Positions 50,951-59,746 of a DNA stretch of 64,000 nt are shown here, in pieces (positions within the stretch are counted from its first letter, which is position 1; each line of letters starts with the position of its first letter). The notes under the pieces were generated by a model. It saw only the letters and a list, made by a program, of their open reading frames with translations. It was not told the DNA's origin and did not search any database. The position numbers were made by a program, and so were the translations under genes. Source of the DNA: JAAYFT01 sp036562765 (GTDB taxonomy: Bacteria > Bacillota > Clostridia > Tissierellales > Tissierellaceae); assembly GCA_036562765.1 (NCBI GenBank), contig DATCJO010000173.1, forward strand, positions 1 to 64,000, given 5' to 3'.

Positions 50951-51949
50951 TTATTCAAACAGCCTTTTCTTTACAGCTTTTTTAAGCCATACAGTATCAT
51001 AAACCTTACTTAGCTCACTGCAGCTGTAGATGAGGTTTATGGTATGAATATCGGTAGTATCCTTGCTTAGACAGATAATATAAGGCCAAGAAAAATCCAA
51101 TATGGTCTTATTATCCTTTCTAAAATCAAGTTTATCTACTGCCAACAGGTAAGTTATTATAAAAGAAGTCACATAGTCTAATATTTTATTAAAATCATCG
51201 AAATAATCTTTTAAGGTAATTACAGATTGTAAACCGCATATACAGTGAAGTATGATTGAATCATTGGAATTAATAAAAGCTGGCAAGATTAAATCAATTA
51301 ATAGTCTTATTTTGTTTTCTTCTAATCCATCAATGATAAAACCCTTATTTTCAAAACCATCTTCACTTAAAATGGCATTAAACTTGTAATCCGTAGAAGT
51401 ATTAGAACTACGAATCATATTTATATAAGGTTCACTAATGAGATTCTCCATTTCTTCAAAAATCCTTTTTCCTTCAATCCTTCTTCTAAATACTTTCCCT
51501 TCCCTATATGCAGTTACATAATATGCCAATGCCCTAGCTACTTCTTCTTCTAATCCCTTATCCATTTTATAGCCTTCTACTGCACAGGCTACTCTAATAA
51601 TTGGATGGAATAATTCCGATGATATGCCTAAGGCATAAGTATTGAGAATATTTCTTATTACTTTATCTATACCCTTTTCATCTATTTCCCTTTTTATAAA
51701 TTCCACACATGAATCATACAATTCAGGTTTTCCTAAAGCATCATCTAAAGAATTAATCGATGGTAATTCTTCCTTTCTTGGTTTTAATTCAATTTTAGCT
51801 ATTACCTCTTTTGTAAAATCCCTTACCTTTTCTAAATCCTCATAAAGCTTAAACAATGCGACTTGTGTTATAGGTAGATGGTTTATTAGCTCATCTAAAT
51901 AAGGAGAATACATCCTTCCATATTTATTTACTAACTCGCTAATATACAT
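50951..51949 (-). CDS. Questin oxidase-like (DUF4243-type) protein
   Basis: A 332-residue helical, soluble protein. I start it at MYISELVNKYG, with GGGGG 7 nt upstream; a longer frame would translate that site. The pattern YSPYLDELINHLPITQVALFKL at the start, ELFHPIIRVACAVEG in the middle and His-containing helices near the end (LHCICGLQSV, TDIHTINLIYSCSEL) resemble the questin oxidase family, which in fungi opens anthraquinone rings; bacterial members have no known role. I recognise it by pattern only, so the family call is moderate. No redox or biosynthesis partner genes are nearby. Confidence 0.6.
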   Translation of the reverse strand: MYISELVNKYGRMYSPYLDELINHLPITQVALFKLYEDLEKVRDFTKEVIAKIELKPRKEELPSINSLDDALGKPELYDSCVEFIKREIDEKGIDKVIRNILNTYALGISSELFHPIIRVACAVEGYKMDKGLEEEVARALAYYVTAYREGKVFRRRIEGKRIFEEMENLISEPYINMIRSSNTSTDYKFNAILSEDGFENKGFIIDGLEENKIRLLIDLILPAFINSNDSIILHCICGLQSVITLKDYFDDFNKILDYVTSFIITYLLAVDKLDFRKDNKTILDFSWPYIICLSKDTTDIHTINLIYSCSELSKVYDTVWLKKAVKKRLFE

Positions 51950-52154
51950 TATATTTCCCCCTTTCCTCATTCCCCAATATCTCCTGCTTTAATTATAAAA
52001 TATATTAACAGAATATTCAAATAAGTTATATTTTTCTCAATCTTCTTTCGAAGAATAAAGTCTCTATTATTTTAAGAACTAACAAATCAATATAAATATG
52101 AGCATTGATATAAATAAATTTTATATGGAAATACTATCCCTAAGGAGGGATTTT

Positions 52155-52688
52155 ATGTTTTACGATTTTAAGAATGTTAAAAAGTGGGAAATGTATGGAA
52201 TACTGTGGATAGTAATAGTTGGTTCCTTATTTCACTCTCTTTATGACTTATCTGGGAAATCCCCACTCATAGGTGCTATAAGCCCAGTTAATGAAAGCCT
52301 ATGGGAACATTTGAAACTTGGATATTTCCCACTGATGATATATTCCATTATTGAATATTGGTTCGTAAATAATAAAGTAAACAGCTATTTTTTCCCCAAA
52401 GCAGTTGGAATTATTTCTATGGAACTATTTATCATAATTGTATTTTATTCATATACATTTATAACTAAAAAATCCATTTTTTGGATTGATATTTTATCAT
52501 TTATAATTGGGGCAGTAATCTGCCAATTAATTAGCTATAGGTTAATGAAAGTTAATATAAGCAAAACTTTAGAGAGCCTAGGCTTGATTATTTTCATATT
52601 AATTGGATATACCTTCATATTATTTACATTTAATCCTCCAAAATTTGAAATGTTTTTAGACCCAAAAACTAAAAGATACGGCATTTAA
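52155..52688 (+). CDS. Membrane protein of unknown function (DUF6512-like)
   Basis: A 177-residue integral membrane protein with about five hydrophobic helices. I place the start at the ATG at 52155 (MFYDFKNVKKWE), which has AAGGAGGG 5 nt upstream, rather than an earlier ATG without such a site. The early part has ILWIVIVGSLFHSLYDLSG and PVNESLWEHLKLGYFPLM, a conserved-looking segment with Trp-Glu-His in a helix start, seen in DUF6512-type proteins as far as I recall. Function unknown. Its last codons are part of a terminator palindrome shared with the converging gene. Confidence 0.75.
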   Translation: MFYDFKNVKKWEMYGILWIVIVGSLFHSLYDLSGKSPLIGAISPVNESLWEHLKLGYFPLMIYSIIEYWFVNNKVNSYFFPKAVGIISMELFIIIVFYSYTFITKKSIFWIDILSFIIGAVICQLISYRLMKVNISKTLESLGLIIFILIGYTFILFTFNPPKFEMFLDPKTKRYGI

Positions 52689-52710
52689 ATTTAAACGCCG
52701 TATCTTTTAA
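52668..52710. terminator. Bidirectional terminator encoding both C-termini
   Basis: AAAAGATACGGC (52669-52680 region) and GCCGTATCTTTT flank a 14-nt loop holding both stop codons. Each arm codes for the end of one protein: KRYGI on the plus strand and KRYGV on the minus strand. Confidence 0.85.
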
Positions 52711-53452
52711 ACCACTTTATGCTTTCTTCCATCATGTTTGTAGTTACAAAATGATTTAAATTAGGATATTCAATTAATTTTATTTTTCCCTTATCCTTGT
52801 AAAGAGGCTCTATTCTTTGATAAAACAATCTTTGGCCTTCAACAGGAACTACACTATCGCTTTGACCATGAAGCATTAAAATTGGCCTATCAACCAACTC
52901 ATTTATTTTATTAAATGGATCATGCTTTTTTATTTTTTCTTCTAACTCCTGCAATTCATCTGACATTTCAAGTTTTAACTTCCCCTTCATATATTCAGCA
53001 AAATGAGTCCAAGCAAATGAGCCATTTAATATTACAGCAGACTTTATGTTGGAATTTATGGCAAAAATTCCAGCAGAAGTAAATCCACCCATTGAATGCC
53101 CTATTAATGATATTTTATCTTTATCCGCTTTATACTCATTAACCAGTGCATCAATTATAATACTTGACTCTTCTATATTTTTAAATAAAACATCCCAGAA
53201 ATATTGAGGATTTTTATCATAGTCAATTGGATTTCTTTCTCCATGATATATGCAATCAGGTACAAGTACCTGAAAACCTACTGTAGCAAGGATTAACCCC
53301 CTCATCTTTTGCAGTTCTTTTTTGGAACTCCAGCCATGATAAAAGATAATTGTTGGATACTTATCCTTTTCTACTTTTGGCCTAAACAGAATAGCAGGTA
53401 TATCTCTAATATAAACCTTTTCCTCCAAAATAAAATCAGAATGTAGGTCCAA
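52691..53452 (-). CDS. Alpha/beta-hydrolase (esterase-like)
   Basis: A 253-residue soluble hydrolase. It shows the oxyanion segment IIFYHGWSSKKE, the nucleophile elbow LIGHSMGGF (Ser120), an acid in LMLHGQSDSVVP and the catalytic His in PNLNHFV. The order and length fit dienelactone-hydrolase or YitV-type esterases; the substrate cannot be told. It converges with the membrane protein gene and shares its terminator. Confidence 0.85.
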   Translation of the reverse strand: MDLHSDFILEEKVYIRDIPAILFRPKVEKDKYPTIIFYHGWSSKKELQKMRGLILATVGFQVLVPDCIYHGERNPIDYDKNPQYFWDVLFKNIEESSIIIDALVNEYKADKDKISLIGHSMGGFTSAGIFAINSNIKSAVILNGSFAWTHFAEYMKGKLKLEMSDELQELEEKIKKHDPFNKINELVDRPILMLHGQSDSVVPVEGQRLFYQRIEPLYKDKGKIKLIEYPNLNHFVTTNMMEESIKWFKRYGV

Positions 53453-53613
53453 CTTAAAACCTCCTTCCCAAGCATTCCCTATAAAATTATTTCTATTATA
53501 TCATAAATAACAGAGGATTGATTTACTATTAAATTTTTTAGCAATTATCTCCAAAAATATTGATAATTATATACTTATTGGGTAATATTAATTAAAAATT
53601 TAGAGGTGATATT

Positions 53614-54192
53614 ATGTGTGGCAGATTTTCCTTAGATGCTAGTATAGATGTAATTATAGAAAGGTATAAGGCTAAAAATACTGTTGAATTTCTACCTAAA
53701 GAAGAAATCTTCCCAACAAACGTTGCACCGGTTGTAATCAATAATGGAAATAACGAAATACGAATGATGAAATGGGGATTTGTTTTTGATTTTACAAAAA
53801 ATCCACTGATTAATGCAAGGGCTGAATCTGTAGATATAAAACATTCCTTTAAATATTCATTTTTAAACAAAAGGTGCATAATCCCAGTAACAGGCTTCTA
53901 TGAATGGGAAAATGTCGATGGCAAAAAAATAAAAAGAAAAATCTTCATACAAGAAGACATATTTTCTTTAGCAGGACTATACAACACATTTCGGGACAAA
54001 GATGGCAACCCCTATGAAGCTTTTACCATAATAACTACAGAAGCCAATGAGGATATGAAAAAAATCCATCAAAGAATGCCTGTAATACTGCCTAAAGATG
54101 TAGAAGGCCTTTGGCTAGACACAAGCTTTAGAGACATCAAAACCTTAAAAACCCTGTTAAAGCCTTATAATGGCAAAATAATTATAAGTTAA
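53614..54192 (+). CDS. SRAP-domain protein (HMCES/YedK family)
   Basis: Shields abasic sites in single-stranded DNA by forming a DNA-protein crosslink through its N-terminal cysteine. The 192-residue protein begins MCGRFSLD, so Cys2 becomes terminal after Met removal. Other active-site segments are PLINARAESV, CIIPVTGFYEW and IHQRMPVIL with the catalytic His. Family members are often SOS-controlled, but I saw no LexA-type operator upstream. Single gene. Confidence 0.93.
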   Translation: MCGRFSLDASIDVIIERYKAKNTVEFLPKEEIFPTNVAPVVINNGNNEIRMMKWGFVFDFTKNPLINARAESVDIKHSFKYSFLNKRCIIPVTGFYEWENVDGKKIKRKIFIQEDIFSLAGLYNTFRDKDGNPYEAFTIITTEANEDMKKIHQRMPVILPKDVEGLWLDTSFRDIKTLKTLLKPYNGKIIIS

Positions 54193-54342
54193 GTTATTTG
54201 TTAACAAAAAATTTTTGAAAAAAATTCTGTTTTAATAAAAATTTTTGATGCCATATTTTAAATTTTCATATATAATATATATTAATAAACTTTTTAAACT
54301 GGGTTATTGTGTCTAAATATAATTAATATAATTAAATAAAAA

Positions 54343-54382
54343 AGTATAAAAAAAGGCCGTCTTCTACAAGAAGACGGCATAT
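54343..54382 (-). terminator. Terminator of the purine permease gene
   Basis: GCCGTCTTCT / AGAAGACGGC stem with a short loop, followed by TTTTTTTATAC on the minus strand. The 150 nt between it and the SRAP gene hold only AT-rich sequence. Confidence 0.85.
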
Positions 54383-54416
54383 AAACAGGTATAGAGATAA
54401 TTTAAACCCTACATCA

Positions 54417-55871
54417 TCATTCAATAATTGCCAATATGATGAAGTTTAAAACAAACAATATTGAAGACACTAATAGGATTGGGTGTACATCCCTAAATTG
54501 CTTCTTGATTATTTTAACTAATATATAGAATATAAATCCAGCTGCTATACCATAAGAAATGCTGTAGCAGAATGCCATGAATATTCCAGCAAAGAATGCA
54601 GGAATTGCTTCTTCCAAATCAGTCCATTTAATTTCTGCAAATGCTGAAAGCATCATTATTCCAACTACTATTAATGCTGGTGCTGTTGCTTGGGCTGGAA
54701 CTATACCAGCAACTGGTGCTAAGAAGATTGAAAGAATAAATAATATTGCTGTAACAACACTTGTTAAACCTGTTCTTCCTCCTGAACCAATACCAGCAGC
54801 AGATTCAACATAAGTTGTTGTATTAGATGTTCCAAATATTGCACCAATAGAAGTTGCTATTGCATCTGCAAATAATGCTTTATCCATTTTGGATTTAAAT
54901 CCAGTACTTTCTTCCATAGCTTTTTCATCTTCTGCACTGAATATGCCACTTTTACGTCCTGTACCTATGAAAGTTCCAATTGTATCGAATGTGTCAGATA
55001 AGCTGAATGCAAAGATTGTCATTAACACAAGAGGGATTTTAGATGGGTCAGAGAATAATGAGACTATACCTTCTTTACCAAGGGCAGCACCAAATGTAGT
55101 ACCTAATTGCTTGAAAGCATCTGCAACTCCTGTAGTTGCACCGATTTGTGAGATGTCAACTACTCTCATAGGAATACCAACTAATGTTGTTAGAATTATA
55201 CCAAGGAATATGGCTCCTCTTACATTTAAAAGCAATAGTACAAATGTTATGGCTAGACCAATTAAAGCTAGTAGTACACCTGGATTATTTAAATTTACCA
55301 AAGCTGGAACTGCGCTTGAATCTGCAATTACTGTACCGCTATCTAGCAGCAAATATGTTCCTGGATCAGAGGTGAAATTAATTAATCCTGCATTCTTTAT
55401 ACCGATGTATGCTATGAATATTCCAATACCACCACCTATTGCGTTTTGCAGGCTTACTGGTATTGACTTGATTATTACTTTACGAATCCTAGTTACTGTG
55501 ATGAGGATGTTTATTACACCGCATATAAATACCATGGCTAATGCTTGTTTCCAAGTAAAACCTAAACTAAATACTACTGTGTAAGTAAAGAAGGCATTTA
55601 ATCCCATTCCAGGTGCTTGAGCATAAGGTACATTTGCAAACAGCCCCATTACTAGGGTTCCTATTACTGAGGCAATTATTGTAGCAAGAAATACTCCTCC
55701 CCATGGTATTCCTGTTTGTGATAGCATAGTTGGATTAACGAAGATGATGTAGGACATTGCAAAGAAGGTTGTTAGACCAGCTATAATTTCTGTTGATACG
55801 TTTGTGTTGTTTTCTCTTAACTTAAATTTTCTCTCTAAAAAGCTTTCATTTTGGCTCTTGCCACCAGACAT
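54417..55871 (-). CDS. NCS2-family permease (purine, AzgA/PbuG type)
   Basis: A 484-residue membrane carrier with about 12-14 helices, importing a purine base such as guanine, hypoxanthine or adenine with H+. Typical parts are TEIIAGLTTFFAMSYIIFVNP at the start, QAPGMGLNAFFTYTVV, GIGIFIAYIGIKNAGLI, FSLSDTFDTIGTFIGTGRK and the GTSNTTTYVESAAGIGSGGRTG motif. No purine riboswitch was found upstream, but the leader has an extra distant AAAGGAGG. Confidence 0.9.
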   Translation of the reverse strand: MSGGKSQNESFLERKFKLRENNTNVSTEIIAGLTTFFAMSYIIFVNPTMLSQTGIPWGGVFLATIIASVIGTLVMGLFANVPYAQAPGMGLNAFFTYTVVFSLGFTWKQALAMVFICGVINILITVTRIRKVIIKSIPVSLQNAIGGGIGIFIAYIGIKNAGLINFTSDPGTYLLLDSGTVIADSSAVPALVNLNNPGVLLALIGLAITFVLLLLNVRGAIFLGIILTTLVGIPMRVVDISQIGATTGVADAFKQLGTTFGAALGKEGIVSLFSDPSKIPLVLMTIFAFSLSDTFDTIGTFIGTGRKSGIFSAEDEKAMEESTGFKSKMDKALFADAIATSIGAIFGTSNTTTYVESAAGIGSGGRTGLTSVVTAILFILSIFLAPVAGIVPAQATAPALIVVGIMMLSAFAEIKWTDLEEAIPAFFAGIFMAFCYSISYGIAAGFIFYILVKIIKKQFRDVHPILLVSSILFVLNFIILAIIE

Positions 55872-55910
55872 AATATTCCTCCTTTTTAAAATTTAATTTA
55901 AGATTTATAA

Positions 55911-55920
55911 ACCTCCTTTC
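55911..55920 (-). promoter_or_regulatory. Distal strong Shine-Dalgarno in the purine permease leader
   Basis: GAAAGGAGGT lies about 40 nt upstream of the permease ATG, which has its own AAGGAGGAA site. No start codon follows in range. TCCTTT-TG-AAAGGA could hide it in a hairpin. The rest of the gap (55921-56130) is AT-rich without a gene. Confidence 0.45.
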
Positions 55921-56130
55921 AAAAGGAATCACTTTTTTATTATACTAAATTTCTTATATTTTTTGCACTATTTTTTTGTGATTTTAATAAGAAATTATAT
56001 AAATTTATATCCCCTAAATTCAGTATTTTGCCGAAAAATACTGATATTTAAACTTCTAGACATTAATTTAATATTTCAATAAAGCACAAAAGTCATACTT
56101 CCAAAAATTTACAAAAAAACAAAAAATAAA

Positions 56131-56193
56131 ATTTCTTCGCCATGTTCAGACCCATGGATAATTCCATTTTTATTCTGAAATGGCGAAGAATTT
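56131..56193 (-). terminator. Long terminator hairpin of the chemoreceptor gene
   Basis: Outer stem AAATTCTTCGCCAT / ATGGCGAAGAAATTT with further inner pairing (TTTCAGAA / TTCTGAA-like), then TTTTATTTTTTG on the minus strand. Confidence 0.75.
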
Positions 56194-56195
56194 TT

Positions 56196-57848
56196 TTATT
56201 TATAAACAACCTCCATTATTTGTACATTTGCTATCAAACATCCGTTTACTTCATTATTTTCACCAAATACAGGTGCTATTACTGTAACACAAGGAGTATG
56301 AGTTACTATTGAAATATAAGGCTGAGTAATATAGGTTTCCCCACTCATTACATTATTAAACCATGGCCTAAAAGCAAAGTTTGTACCAATACCAGAGCCA
56401 TCATTAGATGCTATAACATCCCCTTGCTTGTCCAATACATAAACAAAGTCTAAATACTTATTGCTGTTCTTGAATTGTTGAAGCAACTCTGACATTTGTT
56501 CCTTTGACATGCCTTCTATATCAAACTTTTTAGCCAATTCCACAAGCATATCTAGGATTCTATTGCATTCCCTTTCTTGAGCCTCAGTTAATTTAGATGC
56601 CTTTACGAAATTTTCAATTAATTCATCTTGCTGCATCGACATGGATTGTAGTTGTTGAGATATACCGCTTATGCTATTCATTAAACGGCTGTGGTCTTGA
56701 CTGATGGCACTAACTTCTTCACTATTAGCAGCAGTTTCTTGAGACATGGCAGAAACAGTATCTACTTCATTAAAAATATCCTTTGTTATGTTCAAGTCTT
56801 CTTGTATGAAATTTATTATATCTTTAACTGTACTCTTAACATTATCTATATGAGCTTTCATTTCATAAAATCTATCAGCAGTTTTCTTTGCTTCACTTGA
56901 GTTCAATTCTATCAATTTCACTGATTCCTCAATGTTTGAAGCGGTTATTTGTGTTTGTTCCTTTATTTCATTTGCCATTTGATTTATTCTTTCTGCTGCT
57001 ACTTTAGATTCTTCTGCAAGCTTCCTGACTTCCTGTGCAACAACTGCAAAACCGCGTCCTGCCTCGCCTGCCCTTGCTGCCTCAATTGCTGCATTTAATG
57101 CAAGAAGATTTGTTTGCTCTGCAACTTTAGTTACTGAATTTACAATTGAAGTGATTTCTTCGGATTTCAATTGTAGCTGCCTTACATTTTCAGCTGAAGC
57201 CCTATTTGATTGAACAGTTTTATCAATGTCATCTGCCAATTTAGTTAGGATTTCTTTTATATCATCCGATATTTGTTGGAAATTTTCTATAATCATTGCT
57301 GATTCTTGTGTTTCCTTTTCTAATTTCATAGCATGTTCCATTAAGTTATGAACCATATTAGATATGTTTTCTATGGAATGTGCTGTTTCATCTGCACCTT
57401 TAGCCACTTCTTCAATAGCCTGTATAACATTTTTATCTGAAATATTAGCAGTCTCTACTACTTCAACAAGCTTATTGGCATAAAAGGTATTTTTATTTGC
57501 TGATGCTTCAAATTGGGCCAGCATTTCCATTACATTTTTGGTTAACTCTTCAAACTTTAAAAAGATTTCGTGTTTATCTTTAAACTCACCTAAATTAGCT
57601 AATGATCCATAAAAGTCTCCAGATGCCATAAGATCAATTGATTTAAATAGATTTTTAGTCACATCATCTAATCTATCTTTAAGTAAAAATATAGCTAATG
57701 CAGCTACAATTATAGAACCAATTAAACTAACTATAATAGGAACAATTAATGCATCTATCTTAATTTTCATTAGATAAGATGCTATTACAAATAATATCGT
57801 TGGTATTACTGATAAAAGTAAGAAAATAGGAAGCCTCTTCTTCCCCAC
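56196..57848 (-). CDS. Chemoreceptor with a C-terminal Cache-like sensor domain
   Basis: A 550-residue methyl-accepting chemotaxis protein. Two membrane helices (about residues 6-26 and 33-56) have almost no external loop between them. A HAMP-like linker follows, then a long coiled coil with the signalling tip EQTNLLALNAAIEAARAGEA (about 244-263). From about 435 an extra domain continues: FVYVLDKQGDVIASNDGSGIG, FRPWFNNVMSG, and TPCVTVIAPVF, as in Cache sensor modules. Sensors are normally N-terminal and extracytoplasmic; here it must lie in the cytosol. GTG start after GGGGGTGAGG. No other chemotaxis genes nearby. Confidence 0.9.
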   Translation of the reverse strand: MGKKRLPIFLLLSVIPTILFVIASYLMKIKIDALIVPIIVSLIGSIIVAALAIFLLKDRLDDVTKNLFKSIDLMASGDFYGSLANLGEFKDKHEIFLKFEELTKNVMEMLAQFEASANKNTFYANKLVEVVETANISDKNVIQAIEEVAKGADETAHSIENISNMVHNLMEHAMKLEKETQESAMIIENFQQISDDIKEILTKLADDIDKTVQSNRASAENVRQLQLKSEEITSIVNSVTKVAEQTNLLALNAAIEAARAGEAGRGFAVVAQEVRKLAEESKVAAERINQMANEIKEQTQITASNIEESVKLIELNSSEAKKTADRFYEMKAHIDNVKSTVKDIINFIQEDLNITKDIFNEVDTVSAMSQETAANSEEVSAISQDHSRLMNSISGISQQLQSMSMQQDELIENFVKASKLTEAQERECNRILDMLVELAKKFDIEGMSKEQMSELLQQFKNSNKYLDFVYVLDKQGDVIASNDGSGIGTNFAFRPWFNNVMSGETYITQPYISIVTHTPCVTVIAPVFGENNEVNGCLIANVQIMEVVYK

Positions 57849-58070
57849 TACCTCACCCCCAAGTATTAGTTAAGTTTTCTATATTAAAAATATTTCAGCT
57901 CTACTGTATAAGATTATCATAATTAACAGGAAAAGTCTAGCAATTTACAATTTTCAGCTTTTCTCAATAAAATTTACCATAATTATGGAATTTCGCCATA
58001 TATTGAGGGTTTATTTGTCCACAAACCCAATGATATACTTAATAGAAAATGTTACTATTTTGTAACCTTT

Positions 58071-58080
58071 AGAAAGGAGG
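58071..58080 (+). promoter_or_regulatory. Distal strong Shine-Dalgarno in the CAP-protein leader
   Basis: AGAAAGGAGG stands 46 nt before the ATG, which has its own CAAGGAGGA site. No start codon follows within range. It matches the STAB-SD type. Confidence 0.45.
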
Positions 58081-58126
58081 CTAGGCAAGAAGGTTAAATT
58101 TACTTAAACTCAAGGAGGACTAAAAT

Positions 58127-58993
58127 ATGAAGATTAAGATGTTTAAAGGAAAGAAAAAAGTAGTTTACTCATTGCTAGCTGCCGCTTTACTTAGTACATC
58201 TGCAGTAAACGCTGCAGGTTATTATCCAAATGTTACTTATGAAAAAAGTACTAATAGAGGATATACAATAACTTATTACTATAACTATAATAGCGATAAC
58301 TACAATAATAACTATAATAATAACTACAACAATAATAATAACTATAGTAATAACAATAATAATTACAACAATACATATAATGCTACTTATGAATACCCAC
58401 AATGGACTTGGACTGTTATAAGCAATTCAAAATCAAGCAGTAAGCCAGGAACAGTTGTAGAATTGCCATATAATCAAAATAATACTTCTAAAAATAATAA
58501 TTCATCATCAGGAAATCCAACAATACCAAATAATTCATCAAATAATCAACAATCTGGAACAACAAATCCAAATACAAATACTAATACAAACACAAATCAA
58601 ATTTCTAGCCTATCAGAATTTGAAGCAGAAGTGGTAAGGCTTGTAAATATCGAAAGACAAAAAGAAGGATTGCAGCCACTTCAAGCAAGTGCTGAACTTT
58701 CAAATGTTGCTAGGAAGAAATCAGAAGACATGGCTAAAAACAATTACTTCAGCCATACATCTCCTACTTATGGTTCGCCATTTGATATGATGAAAGCCTT
58801 TGGTATTAAATATACTACTGCTGGTGAAAATATAGCAAAAGGATACCTTACACCACAATCAGTAGTTAATGCTTGGATGAATTCATCAGGACATAGAGCA
58901 AATATATTGAACTCCAGCTTCAAGAAAATTGGCGTTGGATGTTACAAGGCAAGCAATGGGACAATCTACTGGACTCAAATGTTCACAAATTAA
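58127..58993 (+). CDS. Secreted CAP-domain (SCP/YkwD-like) protein with Asn/Tyr-rich repeat
   Basis: A 288-residue exported protein. The signal peptide covers residues 1-29 (basic MKIKMFKGKKK, hydrophobic VVYSLLAAALLSTSAVNA, cleavage near AAG). Residues about 50-90 are a tandem (Y/N)-rich stretch, encoded by AAY/TAY codons. Then come a Ser/Asn/Thr linker and a CAP domain (about 165-288) with EAEVVRLVNIERQKEGL, FSHTSPTYGSPF, AGENIAKGY, WMNSSGHRANIL and IGVGCYKASNGTIYWTQMF. Such proteins occur in spore coats and cell surfaces; the activity is uncertain. Single gene. Confidence 0.9.
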   Translation: MKIKMFKGKKKVVYSLLAAALLSTSAVNAAGYYPNVTYEKSTNRGYTITYYYNYNSDNYNNNYNNNYNNNNNYSNNNNNYNNTYNATYEYPQWTWTVISNSKSSSKPGTVVELPYNQNNTSKNNNSSSGNPTIPNNSSNNQQSGTTNPNTNTNTNTNQISSLSEFEAEVVRLVNIERQKEGLQPLQASAELSNVARKKSEDMAKNNYFSHTSPTYGSPFDMMKAFGIKYTTAGENIAKGYLTPQSVVNAWMNSSGHRANILNSSFKKIGVGCYKASNGTIYWTQMFTN

Positions 58994-59001
58994 TATTTAT
59001 A

Positions 59002-59042
59002 TAATTTTGGCTTCCCAAACTGGGAAGCTAAAATTTTTATAA
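59002..59042. terminator. Bidirectional terminator between CAP and NUDIX genes
   Basis: AATTTTGGCTTCCC-AAACT-GGGAAGCTAAAATT stem with T-runs on both sides. Confidence 0.8.
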
Positions 59043-59043
59043 A

Positions 59044-59670
59044 TTATTCCACTAATGTTTTAATAAACTCCATTGTAAATCTAGCTGTCAATCCCCATAT
59101 TACATAGTCCCCATAACGGTAAAACACTACAGGATGCTTCCCAACTCTCCAATTATAATTCCTGCCATTTGGAATTAAATCAAAAGGAAATTCATCATTC
59201 AATACGACTTTTACATCTAAACTGTAAACTTTAGGCTCATTTTTAATAAAATAATCTAAAGGAACTGTGAATAAATGGTCAACTTCATAGGGATTTGGTT
59301 TAAGCTTATCCACATTTATTCCAGAAATTTTGGCTACAAAGCAGTGAATAATTAAACCTGCATACGATATTAAATAATCAAGTTCTCCTAAAATCTCAAT
59401 GTTTTTTCTATCAATATTCAGTTCTTCTACAGCTTCCCTAATGGCTGCTTCTTCAAATGTCTCATTGGATTCAACTTCTCCTCCAGGAAAGGATATTTCT
59501 CCTGGCTGTGTCACCAAATCCTTAGCCCTAACTTCATACAAGATTTCCAACCTTTTGTTATTTTCTATAATTGGTATAAGTACAGAATATCTTTTCTTTA
59601 TATCAAGTGGCTTTGGATTTTTATATTTTATTTTCTTTTTTATCTTTTCAATATCCATTTTTGCCTCCAA
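59044..59670 (-). CDS. NUDIX hydrolase (CoA pyrophosphatase-like)
   Basis: A 208-residue enzyme likely splitting coenzyme A or its derivatives into phosphopantetheine and 3',5'-ADP. It has the CoA-type pattern before the Nudix box, VTQPGEISFPGGEVESNE, and continues with the box itself, ETFEEAAIREAVEELNI (metal-binding Glu residues), at about residues 55-86. The later part has NPYEVDHLFTVPLDYF. Length and motif fit the YeaB/NudL group. Converges with the CAP gene. Confidence 0.88.
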   Translation of the reverse strand: MEAKMDIEKIKKKIKYKNPKPLDIKKRYSVLIPIIENNKRLEILYEVRAKDLVTQPGEISFPGGEVESNETFEEAAIREAVEELNIDRKNIEILGELDYLISYAGLIIHCFVAKISGINVDKLKPNPYEVDHLFTVPLDYFIKNEPKVYSLDVKVVLNDEFPFDLIPNGRNYNWRVGKHPVVFYRYGDYVIWGLTARFTMEFIKTLVE

Positions 59671-59700
59671 AATTTAATCATATATATGTATTATATTACA

Positions 59701-59732
59701 AAAAATAATAAAGGGGTCAATAACTGACCCCA
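59701..59732 (-). terminator. Peroxiredoxin terminator
   Basis: GGGGTCA-GTTAT-TGACCCC stem followed on the minus strand by TTTATTATTTTTT. Confidence 0.85.
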
Positions 59733-59746
59733 AGTATTAATTACTA

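Noticed and set aside
55872..56130. Purine riboswitch expected before the NCS2 permease
   Set aside because: I found none of the conserved loop sequences of the guanine/adenine aptamer on the minus strand.
58187..58402. Ile/Val-rich open frame opposite the CAP gene
   Set aside because: It is the antisense reading of the Asn/Tyr codon repeat and has no ribosome site.
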